Part shown: piece by piece, positions 38,118 through 49,300 of the stretch
How positions within the stretch are numbered: the first letter of the stretch is position 1
Layout of the letters: each line of letters starts with the position of its first letter
Source of the DNA: Candidatus Harrysmithiimonas galli
Lineage (GTDB): Bacteria > Bacillota > Bacilli > CAJFEE01
Direction: 5' to 3'
Assembly: GCA_904373265.1 (NCBI GenBank)
Contig: CAJFEE010000002.1
Span: 62,001 to 126,000 of the forward strand
Length of the DNA stretch: 64,000 nucleotides
The notes under the pieces: generated by a model
Database searches by the model: none
What the model was told of the DNA's origin: nothing
What the model saw: the letters and a program-made list of their open reading frames with translations, nothing else
Program-made: the position numbers and the translations under genes

Positions 38118-38138
38118 GACTAGCAATAAACTCTAGTC
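38118..38138. promoter_or_regulatory. Short palindrome upstream of the AraC gene
   Basis: GACTAG and CTAGTC separated by 9 bases, 34 bp upstream of the AraC start. Similar in kind to the TTAG/CTAA elements near the transport genes, though shorter. Possible operator. Confidence 0.3.
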
Positions 38139-38154
38139 CTATTTTTGCTATTTG

Positions 38155-38932
38155 TTAACTTTTCTGTCCTTGCATGTATTCAATCAGTATTTTGCTAATC
38201 TGATTAGGGTATTGACTCAAAACCTCTGCATGCCCCATTCCTGAAAATTCTTTAGAAAAAAATTGCCCTTTAACTCTTTTTCTCAAAATTTCTTTTGACT
38301 GAATTGCAAACACCTCTGCCTCACCATATAAGAATACTACTGGACAGACAAGTTTTTTTTAAAATATTATATTTATAACACTCATAAGCGGATTGATATA
38401 AAGTTTTTAAACCAATCTTGTCATTCATCATTTTTGAAAGTATCTTAATCTCATCTTTATTCTCATACCCCAACTGTTTTTTAACATATGAATTCATATA
38501 TTTCTTCGATAAAATCCTTTTAAATTGCAATGTCATTACAAAGGCAGATATTTTACACTTCCACCCCATATTTACAAATTGTGCACCATCTAATACCAAC
38601 ATACTTACATGAATTATTTGTCTATCACACAGCTCTGTAACAATAGTGGCACCAAATGAAATTCCATATGCCAAATCAACACTGTCAACCTTCTTCTTCC
38701 TAAGGACTGCTTCAATGCCTGAAACAATATTCATAATAGCAATTTTGGCCTTTTTATCCTCTTCATTGCGATGTCCAGGAAGCTCTGGAATAATCATAAA
38801 ATATTTATCCTTTAGTTTTTCTATAATGTTCTCAAAACATTTTTTCCAATAAAACCCCATTCCATGTACAAGAATTATTTTTGGATTCCTTTTATTACCA
38901 ATAAAATGACAATTATATGTATCCTTCCTCAT
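38155..38932 (-). pseudogene. Alpha/beta hydrolase with frameshift in an A8 tract
   Basis: An alpha/beta hydrolase-fold protein of about 258 residues if read through. It has the oxyanion stretch ILVHGMGFYWKK, the nucleophile elbow GISFGA (GxSxG), and a C-terminal part with LVCPVVFLYGEAEVF and the catalytic-His region SGMGHAEVLSQYP. The frame breaks after ILKK (about residue 190) at eight consecutive A residues (38353-38360 on the plus strand as T8); seven would restore it and the stop would be at 38155-38157. As written, the product ends at 38321 and lacks the catalytic His. It overlaps the reductase gene stop by 20 bases, so it is the last gene of the biosynthetic operon. A role as thioesterase or siderophore hydrolase is inference. 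Confidence 0.8.
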
Positions 38933-40007
38933 AAATTTCCGCTCCTATTTCGTTTTTAAAAATCTCGTCATTACAGTACACTTGTATTTTGCTTGCAGCA
39001 ATAATAGATTTCATTTCATGGAAAGCAACTATATCCGGTGCATAATATATTCCAGGTTTCATTTTTTTATTTATTATTGATTCAATTACAGAACACAAAA
39101 CAACTGCACTAATATCACTGCTATTTTGGGCTTTTAATACAATATTCTTTTTCTTTTTTTCTTCTTGCACATATCCGATCACTGTGATATTTATTTCACA
39201 ATTTCTCTTTATGCCGATTTCTTTACTAACAATCTGACGAATTTGTTGAGCACATTGCTTAAGTACTTCTATTTCCTTTGAATCCATATATGACCAAACT
39301 GCTTTTTGCATAATATGCATAATTTCATCACTTAACACAGGAGCATACCATATTGCCGATTCAGGTTTATATTTTTTTGCTATTCTATCAATCTCTGCTG
39401 TATAATATTTTTGCGTCATGAATTCATTATTTTCATAGTCTCTTATTTCCACATAATTTTTATCCCGTTTTTTCGAACCTTTGTAGTAATAACAACCTGA
39501 TTCACCAAATCCTTTTATTCCACTCAGAATAAAATCCACTACCCCATATAAACTGGGTACTTGATTATCAATATGGATCCCATAAATCTCGTTTACTTTG
39601 TCCAAAGTTTCACATAAAACACACATTAATATACCTGTCATTCCAGGAAAACAGCCACTCGATAAAACAGCCAGCCCTTTGTCCTTATATTCTATTAATT
39701 TTTTCTCCAGACTTTCAGCTCCAAAAGGATCAATATACACAACACCTGCCTCTAATGTAGCCTTCGCTATAGTTTCACTAGTTAAAAATGAAGCTCCAGC
39801 ACAATTAACTACAATATCACATTCCTCAATAAACTTTTGTAATTCCTGTTTTTTTTCTACATCCACCTGAAAATATTTTACCTGATCTATCATTTTACTT
39901 GGAGATTTCTGGTGATATGTGGCTTTTATAGTAAATTTCTTATGCAGCAGTTCAACTACACGTTTGCCAATTTCTCCAGTACTACCTAAAATTCCAATAT
40001 TATCCAT
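38913..40007 (-). CDS. Saccharopine dehydrogenase-like NAD(P) reductase
   Basis: 364 residues with an N-terminal Rossmann domain (IGILGSTGEIGKRVVELL, then VNCAGASFLT) of the saccharopine dehydrogenase/SDH-like family and a C-terminal mixed domain. In yersiniabactin and pyochelin clusters a different family (YbtU/PchG, Gfo/Idh-like) reduces one thiazoline to a thiazolidine. By position, this protein is the candidate for that step. As far as I remember, the equibactin cluster also carries a protein of this kind. It follows the TE-containing NRPS by about 70 bp with GAGAGG before the start. Confidence 0.78.
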   Translation of the reverse strand: MDNIGILGSTGEIGKRVVELLHKKFTIKATYHQKSPSKMIDQVKYFQVDVEKKQELQKFIEECDIVVNCAGASFLTSETIAKATLEAGVVYIDPFGAESLEKKLIEYKDKGLAVLSSGCFPGMTGILMCVLCETLDKVNEIYGIHIDNQVPSLYGVVDFILSGIKGFGESGCYYYKGSKKRDKNYVEIRDYENNEFMTQKYYTAEIDRIAKKYKPESAIWYAPVLSDEIMHIMQKAVWSYMDSKEIEVLKQCAQQIRQIVSKEIGIKRNCEINITVIGYVQEEKKKKNIVLKAQNSSDISAVVLCSVIESIINKKMKPGIYYAPDIVAFHEMKSIIAASKIQVYCNDEIFKNEIGAEIYEEGYI

Positions 40008-40079
40008 TTTTTATCCTCTCTATTATTGAAGGGCATATTAACAAGAATACCTTGATATTCCTACAATATGCCCACAAAT

Positions 40080-43000
40080 TTACTTACTAAAATCTAAAAT
40101 TTTCTTTGCATTATATTCAATATACGGATGATTCATACAAGAAATATGATCCCCCTTCATCGTTCCAAAATGGAAATCATTTTTCGCATAGGGTTCCCAC
40201 GTTTCCTGATCTTCTGAAAACAGGCTAGGAAAGAAATTGGCAATCGCATCCTCACAATTAAATACCCTTAGTTTCCCTGAATACAATGGGGGTTCATAAA
40301 AAGAGACACATCTAAAATTCTGTGCAAAAACTCGAAATAATACATTCAACATTTTTCTTTGATGTTCCATTAATTGTCCATTCGGTCTTTCTATTGTGGC
40401 ATACAAATCATTCATTCTTTCTGTTGCACTCATATCGGCTAAACGGGTAAACTCCTCACCAGCCTCCGCAAATTCTCCTTTTAAGCTACATAAATCTTTA
40501 ACTGTAATCTGACCTTCATGATTAAAAATCAAAAATTCAATTATTCTCTGTAATGTACTATTATCTACTTTATGTCCTGCTTTCTGTATATTGGCATCTA
40601 TTAAACGAGCAAAAGTGCGCTCTAATAGCAATTCATTATATAAGCTTGTCTGAACTGCATGATAAAAAATTTCTTGAGGTAATTCTGCAAGTACAGTTTC
40701 TTTCTTTTTATGTGGAATGCTCGTACTCAACAAAGTAACACTAGAAACGTTTTTGTCATGTTTTTGCAAATATTGTGCAGTTTCCAGTGCAATCAATCCA
40801 CCGACACAATGACCAATTAATACATATTCAGAATATCCTAGCTCCGCTAATATCTTGCCATATTTATCCCCTAGAACTTTGAATATTTTTTCCGTTGGAA
40901 TTGCTAAATACTCAGCTTCATCTCCAAAAGTAAATCCATAAACTGCATCACCTTCACCGCTTCTTTCATTGATATAAGCTATCAATGAATGATAAGGTGT
41001 GAGCGTTCCTGTTCCTGCATGAAACACCACAGTCACTTTATTTCTGTTTTGCAATGGTTCTTTTATAACAACCAATGACTTGTCTTTCTCCACATTATTT
41101 CTGTTTTCCGTTAAACTTTTAGCAATACCGCGTATTGTTGGCATTTTCATCATTTCTTTTAATAAATCATCCCATTGCCATGTCCTAGCTTCTATTATTT
41201 TTTCTCTCATTTTTGCAATTACTTGTGCTATTAAAAGTGAATCTCCTCCAACTAAGTAGAAATTATCATTTCTGCCAATCTGATCGACATTTAATTCTTT
41301 ACACCAAATTTTTGCTATTTCTTTCTCCAACCCTGTTTGTGGTAGATCAGCACCACCCATGTTGCTTTCGTCACTTGCCTGGTCAGAAAACCATTCTGCA
41401 ATTTTCTTTCTATCAATTTTTCCATTCGATGTTTGAGGCAGTTCTGGAACAAATAAAACTTGAGATGGCACCATATATTCTGGCAATTTTTGTTCTAATT
41501 TATCCAACAATCTCTCTTTTTTAATCCTTGCATATGCTTCTTTAAACCGAATCACATATACTGTCTGACCTGCCATTTCTAAAATATCGCCTTTTTGGGG
41601 AAACTCATAGATAATTTCTGCATTGTTCTGTTCAAATATATCTTCCCATTGTTTTCTGGTAAAGAAGGTTTGATTATTCTCCTCTCTTTCATCTGTAAAT
41701 CCGGTTAATCCATCTTTAAATTCCATAGACGTTAATAAAGTATAGGATTCCCTTGTTTCCTCCAGTATTATCATTCTTCCGTTTGGTTTTAATAATTTTT
41801 TCAAGTTTTCAAAGACATCATGTATGTTTTTTGCATTATGCAATACATTTGCAGCTAAAATGATATCAAAGGAAAATGCCTTATACTTTTGTTCTATTAC
41901 ATCAACATTAATATCAAAAATCCCATACTTTACCCATTCATACTGACCAAACTTTTCTTTTGCATGATTCAAAAAGAATGTTGATAAATCAGTAAAATAG
42001 TATTCAGCACCTGTACCATCAAGCGCTGGAATGACATCCACCGATGTACCTCCAACACCCGCTCCAACTTCCAGCACTTTAATCGAATTCTCTATCTTAT
42101 ATTTAGCCAAATAAGATATTTCTGCTTTTGCTAATCCGTTCATAATCTTATTGATAATATTATCGTGATAGGCTGCCATAGCTACATCCATTTCACCTTT
42201 AGGAAATAACAAATTTAACGGATCTTCCTTTCCTGCCATTAGTTCTGGAAGCATACTGCTGGATGTTTTTAAATAATCCAGCAGTTTTTTGCTGTAATGA
42301 AGTTTATCTTCTACCGCATACATCGTCTTCCATAAATCTGTATCTGAATACGCTATTGCTACTATGCTATTAACTTTATATCCCCCGTTTTCACTATGAA
42401 TTATAATATTTTCTTTGCATAAAACATTCAACCATCTACTCATTAATTTGTGTAATTTTTCAGGAACATTTAATTGATTAATAATTTCTTTGAAACTATA
42501 TTCTCTTGATTCTTCATGAAAGATTCCTTTGTTATACAGAGTCAAAAAGATATCCGATAACACAACTTTGTTAGCCGTTTCAATCCAAAGTGGCAGCAGA
42601 TTTCTATCAATCTCTTGTGTAAGTTCACTTTCACATTTATCAATATTTTTTAACTCATCTTCTCTTATATATATGTCATGAAACATTTCTTTTTTCTTTG
42701 GAACAATGACAGTTGCAATGTACATATCTTCTTGGGCATTACCTAAAACAACGGAAACAACCTCCTGGATATCTTGATCATCGCTTAAAATAGAATCTAT
42801 CTCGGATAACTCTATTCTATGCCCTCTTATTTTTACCTGATTATCGGATCTACCCAAAAATTCGATCATACCATTTTCATCATATTTTCCAACATCGCCG
42901 GTTTTATATATTCTTTCTTTGGTCTTTAAGTATAAGAATTTCTCTCTTGTAAGCTTTTCATCCTTAAAATATCCAACAGCAAGACCTTCTCCTGCGATAT

Positions 43001-45614
43001 ACAAATCTCCTGGTACACCATCTGGGCAATTCTGTAGCCCTGCATTAAGAATATAAAATTTTTGGTTACTTAATGGATATCCATATGGAATGCTGTTCTT
43101 TTTTTCATATCCAATTGGAACTTCATAGTAAATGGACCATATGGCAGCTTCAGTTGCTCCACCCAAACTGATAACTCTTACACCTGGGATCTTTTGGTAA
43201 ATACTTTCTGGTAAATCAACTGGTATCCAATCTCCAGACATCAATACGACTTTTAACCCGCATATAATTTCTGAATCCAAACCATCCATGTATGTAACCA
43301 ACATTTTCATTTGAGCAGGCACGGAGTTCCACACGGTTACTTTGTGAATGATGAGTAGATCTAAAATATGTTTGGGATTTTTTTTCAATTTATCATCAGG
43401 AAGTACCAATGTACCCCCAACTGCAAATGAACCAAAAATATCATATACAGACAAATCAAATGCCAAATTTGCCAATCCCAAAAATACATCATTCTTATTT
43501 ATTCCAAATTTAGAATTAATATCGAATATTGTATTTATAGCAGCCTTATGTGTGACGACTACGCCTTTAGGCTGTCCTGTAGTGCCAGATGTATAAATAA
43601 TATATGCTGGCTCGTCATTACGTTGGTTCGTAGTTACGATTTCCTTATAACTATCTTTTTTATTTAATTCTAATATATTTATAATATTTAAATCATCATT
43701 ATATATGATTTCTTCGTTTTTTTCTGTAAAAATATATTTTACACCAGAATCTTCTATTATAGCGCTTCTTCTCTGAGCTGGCTGCATCGGATCAATCGGT
43801 AAATATACACCTCCCACCATTAAAGTACCCAATACACTTGCAATTTGCCATACGCCCTTAGACAGCATAATTGCAACAAGCGAGCCTGGAGTTAAGCCTC
43901 TGTTTAAAAGTTCTTCTTTCACAGTTGCCACATACTGTGCCAACGCATGATAGGTATATTCTCCTTCTTTTGTTATCAACGCAGTTTTATTTGGATATAA
44001 TTTTAAACTGTTAACAAACCCATCTGTAAGCAATGCATCTGGATATTTATAAGCCACATTGTTCACTTTATTTCGGATGTGATTTGTACTTACTGGCAAA
44101 TCAACAGGATCATACCTATCTAAAATATCGTACTCTTCTTTACTAAACCGATCCAAGATTCTACAAAATGCTTGGAACATCTGTTTAATTACAGAGTGAT
44201 TGAATATACCTGCCCTATAGTCCCAATTTACTGTAATGCCATCATTTTCTTCTGCAATTTGACAATCTATCCAAACTTGGGGCGTTTGACTAATTTTATA
44301 CGAAATGTGACTTCTTGATAAAAAAGAATCATCAGAATTTGTCACACCCAATGTACTTGTATATACAACTGGGATGATAATATTTTCTTTTTTACTTCGT
44401 CCCAAATCTCTCAACACCTCAATACCTGACACTGAACTATGCTGTAGATCTTCCCACAAATCCATTTGTATCTTCATAATTCTGTCTTTAAAACATTTTG
44501 GTTCGCTATAGTCCAATGACAAGACACTTACATCCGTGAAATCTCCTACTACCTTTTCAATATCTGGAATTGATTTATCCCGATTTAACATGGTTAAATT
44601 AATGCAAAATTTTGAGTTTTTAGACCATCGATTTATTATTTCACTAAAAGCAGCAAGAATAAGTGTAGACGGTGTCACTTTCATTTGCTGTGCAAATCTG
44701 GTAATGCTTTCTTTTCCATGGAGATGAATAAAGTATTTTACTTGCTCAAAAGCTACTTTTTCTGATATCTCCTCTGAAAAATCAACTATTAATTCAGGAG
44801 CTGCACCCATATCAACAATTTTTTTACTCCAATATTGTTCATCCTTTTTACGCTTTTCTGACTTTTGATGCTCCAACTTTTTATTGTGAATCACAATATC
44901 CCTATATAATGTAGCTACTACAGGTTCTACTGGCTCTCCATGATAGTAACGATCCAAATCATCCAAAATCAGATTTGCACTCATAAAATCCGTGATTAAC
45001 ATATCTAAAGAGAAATGAATTACACTCTTTCCGTTTCGTACAGATAAAACAATATCACATAGTGGCCAAGTTCCTAATTCATACTGTTTTTCAGCATATA
45101 TACTGCGAATGAATTCTTCTTCCTTTAACAGTGTAATATCATCACACGCTCTTAAATCATAATATGGAATATTCACATATGGAACATACGCCTGTACTTT
45201 TTGATAGCCTTCAGGATAAACAATTACTCGTAACATGTCATGTTTGAATATAACTTTATTCCAAGCTTCTTCTAATTTCTTATGATCCAATTCTTCTTCA
45301 TAAGTTATTTCTATATAACCATGACAAGTGACATTGCCCAAATTATATGCTCTATTTCGTCCCACTACATATGAATTTTGGATATTGGTCAATGGAAATT
45401 CTTCATATCTATCTTCTGGATGTTGTTCAAACTGTACTTTCTCTTCATTTAATTGAAAATACTGTATCATTGCCCGTTTCTGTTCTTTTAATTTCGATAA
45501 GATTTGTTGATTCATAACACTTTTAGGTGCTTGATAACGGATTTTTCCATCTTCTATCCATATTCTAATTCCTTTTCTTGATAAATTTTCCAATAATTTT
45601 TTTGTATTCTCCAT
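40080..45614 (-). CDS. NRPS: TubC docking-Cy-A-methyltransferase-carrier-TE
   Basis: 1844-residue terminal synthetase with the PchF architecture plus an N-terminal docking domain. Residues 1-55: TubC-type docking (LLENLSRKGIRIWIEDGKIR). About 60-490: heterocyclization domain with DMLITDFMS (DxxxxDxxS) and SQTPQVWIDCQ. From about 530: adenylation domain; TSGTTGQPKG at 675, and pocket residues in FDLSVYD, TVWNSVPA, VLMSGDW, SLGGATEAAIW that match the cysteine pattern D-L-Y-N-L-S-L-I-W. A SAM methyltransferase is inserted at about 1120-1390 (VLEVGAGVGG). A10 is NGKIDRKK at 1400; the carrier serine is in VGGDSLL at about 1458. The C-terminal thioesterase has GHCVGG: Cys1603 replaces the usual serine nucleophile. 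It should activate Cys, cyclise and methylate it and release the product. Confidence 0.92.
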   Translation of the reverse strand: MENTKKLLENLSRKGIRIWIEDGKIRYQAPKSVMNQQILSKLKEQKRAMIQYFQLNEEKVQFEQHPEDRYEEFPLTNIQNSYVVGRNRAYNLGNVTCHGYIEITYEEELDHKKLEEAWNKVIFKHDMLRVIVYPEGYQKVQAYVPYVNIPYYDLRACDDITLLKEEEFIRSIYAEKQYELGTWPLCDIVLSVRNGKSVIHFSLDMLITDFMSANLILDDLDRYYHGEPVEPVVATLYRDIVIHNKKLEHQKSEKRKKDEQYWSKKIVDMGAAPELIVDFSEEISEKVAFEQVKYFIHLHGKESITRFAQQMKVTPSTLILAAFSEIINRWSKNSKFCINLTMLNRDKSIPDIEKVVGDFTDVSVLSLDYSEPKCFKDRIMKIQMDLWEDLQHSSVSGIEVLRDLGRSKKENIIIPVVYTSTLGVTNSDDSFLSRSHISYKISQTPQVWIDCQIAEENDGITVNWDYRAGIFNHSVIKQMFQAFCRILDRFSKEEYDILDRYDPVDLPVSTNHIRNKVNNVAYKYPDALLTDGFVNSLKLYPNKTALITKEGEYTYHALAQYVATVKEELLNRGLTPGSLVAIMLSKGVWQIASVLGTLMVGGVYLPIDPMQPAQRRSAIIEDSGVKYIFTEKNEEIIYNDDLNIINILELNKKDSYKEIVTTNQRNDEPAYIIYTSGTTGQPKGVVVTHKAAINTIFDINSKFGINKNDVFLGLANLAFDLSVYDIFGSFAVGGTLVLPDDKLKKNPKHILDLLIIHKVTVWNSVPAQMKMLVTYMDGLDSEIICGLKVVLMSGDWIPVDLPESIYQKIPGVRVISLGGATEAAIWSIYYEVPIGYEKKNSIPYGYPLSNQKFYILNAGLQNCPDGVPGDLYIAGEGLAVGYFKDEKLTREKFLYLKTKERIYKTGDVGKYDENGMIEFLGRSDNQVKIRGHRIELSEIDSILSDDQDIQEVVSVVLGNAQEDMYIATVIVPKKKEMFHDIYIREDELKNIDKCESELTQEIDRNLLPLWIETANKVVLSDIFLTLYNKGIFHEESREYSFKEIINQLNVPEKLHKLMSRWLNVLCKENIIIHSENGGYKVNSIVAIAYSDTDLWKTMYAVEDKLHYSKKLLDYLKTSSSMLPELMAGKEDPLNLLFPKGEMDVAMAAYHDNIINKIMNGLAKAEISYLAKYKIENSIKVLEVGAGVGGTSVDVIPALDGTGAEYYFTDLSTFFLNHAKEKFGQYEWVKYGIFDINVDVIEQKYKAFSFDIILAANVLHNAKNIHDVFENLKKLLKPNGRMIILEETRESYTLLTSMEFKDGLTGFTDEREENNQTFFTRKQWEDIFEQNNAEIIYEFPQKGDILEMAGQTVYVIRFKEAYARIKKERLLDKLEQKLPEYMVPSQVLFVPELPQTSNGKIDRKKIAEWFSDQASDESNMGGADLPQTGLEKEIAKIWCKELNVDQIGRNDNFYLVGGDSLLIAQVIAKMREKIIEARTWQWDDLLKEMMKMPTIRGIAKSLTENRNNVEKDKSLVVIKEPLQNRNKVTVVFHAGTGTLTPYHSLIAYINERSGEGDAVYGFTFGDEAEYLAIPTEKIFKVLGDKYGKILAELGYSEYVLIGHCVGGLIALETAQYLQKHDKNVSSVTLLSTSIPHKKKETVLAELPQEIFYHAVQTSLYNELLLERTFARLIDANIQKAGHKVDNSTLQRIIEFLIFNHEGQITVKDLCSLKGEFAEAGEEFTRLADMSATERMNDLYATIERPNGQLMEHQRKMLNVLFRVFAQNFRCVSFYEPPLYSGKLRVFNCEDAIANFFPSLFSEDQETWEPYAKNDFHFGTMKGDHISCMNHPYIEYNAKKILDFSK

Positions 45615-45624
45615 TAATTTCTCC

Positions 45625-46365
45625 TCATGATTTTAAATATTTACTGGCAATTTCATTAATCATATCTAATACCTTTATTAGTTCTGACTTTATAAAAAAA
45701 TGATTCCCATCAAAAACTTTCATAGTAAAGAGATCTGAATAGTCTTTCCATTGTCTCATGTCTTCTTCATTCGCTTCTACATCATGTTTCCCGCAAAAAG
45801 CGGTAATTGGACAGTTCACTTTCTTTTTACTTACATCATAATATTCTTCATCCATGGTAAAATCAGTCTTTAATAATGGTAAAAATAGTTTCATTATTTC
45901 TTTATTTTGTAGAACTTCCACAGGCGTTCCTTCAAATCTATATAACTCCTTTAAAAAAGCTTCATCTGGCAAATGACCTATCGGTTTAGGTTCTGGTATA
46001 TGTGGAGCTCTACTACCAGAAACTATTAGTTCAACACTCCCCATCGCTTTCAACGCCATCGCCTTCTCTAATTCATACGCCACTTTCGCTCCCATGCTAT
46101 GTCCAAAAAGAATATATGGTTTTTGGACCACTACATCCATTTCCTCTAGCAAATCAGGAATCATATCATGAATGGATTCGTATGGTGTATCCACAATACG
46201 ATTCTCCCTTCCTGGCAATTGAACCGCATATAACCCAACTTTAGAATTTAGTCTTTTTTTCCAAGCATAGTATGCAGACGCACCTCCTCCAGCATAAGGA
46301 ATACAAAGCAGATTCACTTCTTCTCGTTCTTTTGCCATCGATATTTTTTCAATCAATTTTTCCAA
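45625..46365 (-). CDS. Type II thioesterase (proofreading)
   Basis: 246 residues, GrsT/PchC family. Landmarks: LLCIPYAGGGASAYYAWKK, QLPGRENRI, the nucleophile elbow FGHSMGA (Ser at about residue 88), an Asp in CGKHDVEA and the His in DGNHFFI. It removes wrong or blocked groups from carrier domains. The TTG at 46365, six bases after AGGAGG, is the likely start; the ATG at 46392 lies inside the preceding NRPS gene without a site. It is placed between two NRPS genes, 10 bp on either side. Confidence 0.9.
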   Translation of the reverse strand: MEKLIEKISMAKEREEVNLLCIPYAGGGASAYYAWKKRLNSKVGLYAVQLPGRENRIVDTPYESIHDMIPDLLEEMDVVVQKPYILFGHSMGAKVAYELEKAMALKAMGSVELIVSGSRAPHIPEPKPIGHLPDEAFLKELYRFEGTPVEVLQNKEIMKLFLPLLKTDFTMDEEYYDVSKKKVNCPITAFCGKHDVEANEEDMRQWKDYSDLFTMKVFDGNHFFIKSELIKVLDMINEIASKYLKS

Positions 46366-46375
46366 TGGTCTCCTC

Positions 46376-49300
46376 CTATATTGCCCCTTCATCTAAAAGT
46401 GAACTTTCTACTAATCTTTGTTCAATTTCTGTACTTAATGTTTTTATTGTAGAATTCAAAAATAGATCTTTCATTTCTAATTTTACATTGGGATAATTTT
46501 TATTGATCCGACTGACTACCTCTACAGCACGTAAACTATCTCCTCCACATTGAAAGAAATCATCGTTTCGCAAAAATTTATTTTTATATTTAAGGACTTC
46601 TTTCCATATTTGTCCAATGGATTTTTCCAACTCAGTGAATAAAAATTCTTCCTCTAACCTCCCATTTTCACCTTTTTGTACATTCGCCCATAATTGTTTT
46701 AAATCAACCTTCCCATTTTCATTCAATGGCATTTCACTCACCACACAAATCGTATCTGGCAAATAATAATCGGGCATTTTTTTCTTCAATGAAGCCATTA
46801 ATTTCTCCAAATCAATAGAATTCGTTCCCTTGGCACATACAAAAGCGTATATTTTATAATCTTTATAGCCCACTTTAGCTTGCTTCACATATTCAATACT
46901 CTGTAAAACATTTTCTATTTCTCCTAGTTCTATCCGGTATCCTCGTTTCTTAATTTGTGTATCTTGTCTGCCTAAAAACCATATACATCCATGGATCAAT
47001 TTCCCACGATCTCCAGTTTTATAGATGCGTTCCCCCAATTCATTGTTATATAGAAATTTACGTTCAGTTAAATCCTTATGATTTAAATATCCATCTGCAA
47101 GTCCTGCTCCAGCTATGTATAGTTCACCTTCCACATATTCAGGACATAATAATAAGTCTTCATTCAAAATATAATATTTTTGGTTCGTCAATGGATAACC
47201 ATAGGGTATACTGGGCCAATCCACATCTATTTCTTTCGGTTCGTAATAATTAGACCATATAGCGGCTTCCGTTGCCCCACCTAAACAAACTATACGTGCC
47301 TGTGGCATAATCAAATGAATTCTACTTGGTAAATCTTTATTAATTTTATCACCACTTAATAAGATCAAACGAACTGTAGCAAATTTTTCTATTTGGACAT
47401 CATTCATTTCTACATATGTGCATAACATTTCCATGAATGTTGGCACTGAGTTCCATATTGTAATAAAATTCTCATGGATTAGTTCAACCCATTTCCGTGG
47501 ATTTTTAACATCTTCCTCTCGCGGTACTACTATTGCAGCTCCTGCCTCAAACATGCCAAATACATCATACACAGAAAGATCAAAGGCAATATTAGACAAT
47601 GCCAAAACTCGATCATTAGAGCCAACAGAATATCTTTTATTTATATCTAGTATGGTATTATTAGCAGCTCGATTTGATATAACTACTCCTTTCGGAATGC
47701 CTGTACTACCAGATGTAAAAATAATATAGGCAATTTGATTCTCTCGTACATAATCTACATCTCTATAATTAATCTTCTGAGAAATTTCTTCTACGCATAT
47801 ACATTTTGTATTGAATTGGTTTTCCATTTGATTCAGGAGTCTTCTGCTTGTTATGAGAACATCAATCTCTGCTTCTTTTATGATGGTATGGACTCTCTTT
47901 TCTGGGTTATGAATATCAATTGGAATATAGGTTGCCCCTACCATAGTTGCCGCAAGTACACTTTCAACTTGTTTGATACCTTTTTCCAAAAAAATTCCTA
48001 TTCTTTTACTGTGTAATAATTCAACAGATAATTGTTTTGCTGCATATTTACAATCTCTATAAGAATATTTACTGTTATCATAAATTATGGCTATGTTATC
48101 AGGCGATTTCTTGTATGAATTATAAAAATATTCATATAAATTATTTTCTGATAATAGCGTGGTATCTAATTCTGTCTTAGGTACTGTTTCGCTTAAAATC
48201 TTAATATGGCTTCGCATAGGTTTTTCCCATAATTCTTTTTGATCCAAAGAACCCAAAAACTGCTGATAACACTCAAACATATGTTGTATCATACATGTAT
48301 GAAATTTTCCCTTTAAGACATCCCAATTAAAATATAGTTCCCCTTTATATTCACGTACTTGATAGTCTAGCCAAACTTGAGGTGTCTGAGTCAAACCATA
48401 GGTATATTTTCCTGGCATACTCAGTGAATCAGCACTTCCCAACATACTTGTAAATACAATCGGAAACGCATTTCCCAAAGGCACTTCATTTTCTTTTGTC
48501 CAAATTCTTTGTATCTCCAAGCCATCAAAATAACTATAATTCATATTTTGAACGACTTCGCTTTGCACAGCCTTGCACTTATCTATAAATGTAATTTCTT
48601 TTCCGTTTTCTATAGATACCAACACGATATCTGTAAATTCTCCAAGAACAGATTCATACACAGTATCATATAATCCTTTTTTATTCACTGTCACATTGAT
48701 TGTAAATTTCTTTTCACTACACCATCGGTATAAAACTTCAGAAAAAGCAGTAAGCAAAATACTACTCGGTGTTAAACCATAGGCATTTGCCAGAGATTTA
48801 ATGTGATTCCATTTTTCTGCTGGCAAAATTTCCATCATCCTAAAAAATTCACCAGTAATATTTTTATTTAATATCGGAAGTTCTGGCTTACCTACAATCG
48901 TTCTGATTTTTTCTCTCCAGAATACTTCAGAAACCCTATAATTTTCTGTATCCTTAATCAAACTCAAGCTTTCTACATAATCCCTAAACGGTTTACCAGC
49001 ATTCACAGTCTCAAATTTGTTTCCATTATATAAATATTCCCATTCATCCAGTAGTAAACATATGCTGCTTCCATCCAATATAAGATTGTCAAAACTGATA
49101 TGTATGCAAAAATTGTGTTGCATAGATTTTGAAATTCGGATATCAAAAATAGGCCAACGTTCTACATCCAGGACTTGAGTTTCCATCTGCTTTCGTAATT
49201 CTAAAAATTTATCTTCCTGAGCGCCAAAATCATAAAATTCCAAACGATACTTAGGAGATTTTTCCAATATATATTGAGACATTGTTTTTTTATCCATTAC

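Noticed and set aside
41213-41524. Plus-strand frame inside the terminal NRPS gene
   Set aside because: Shadow of a strongly supported coding sequence on the other strand.
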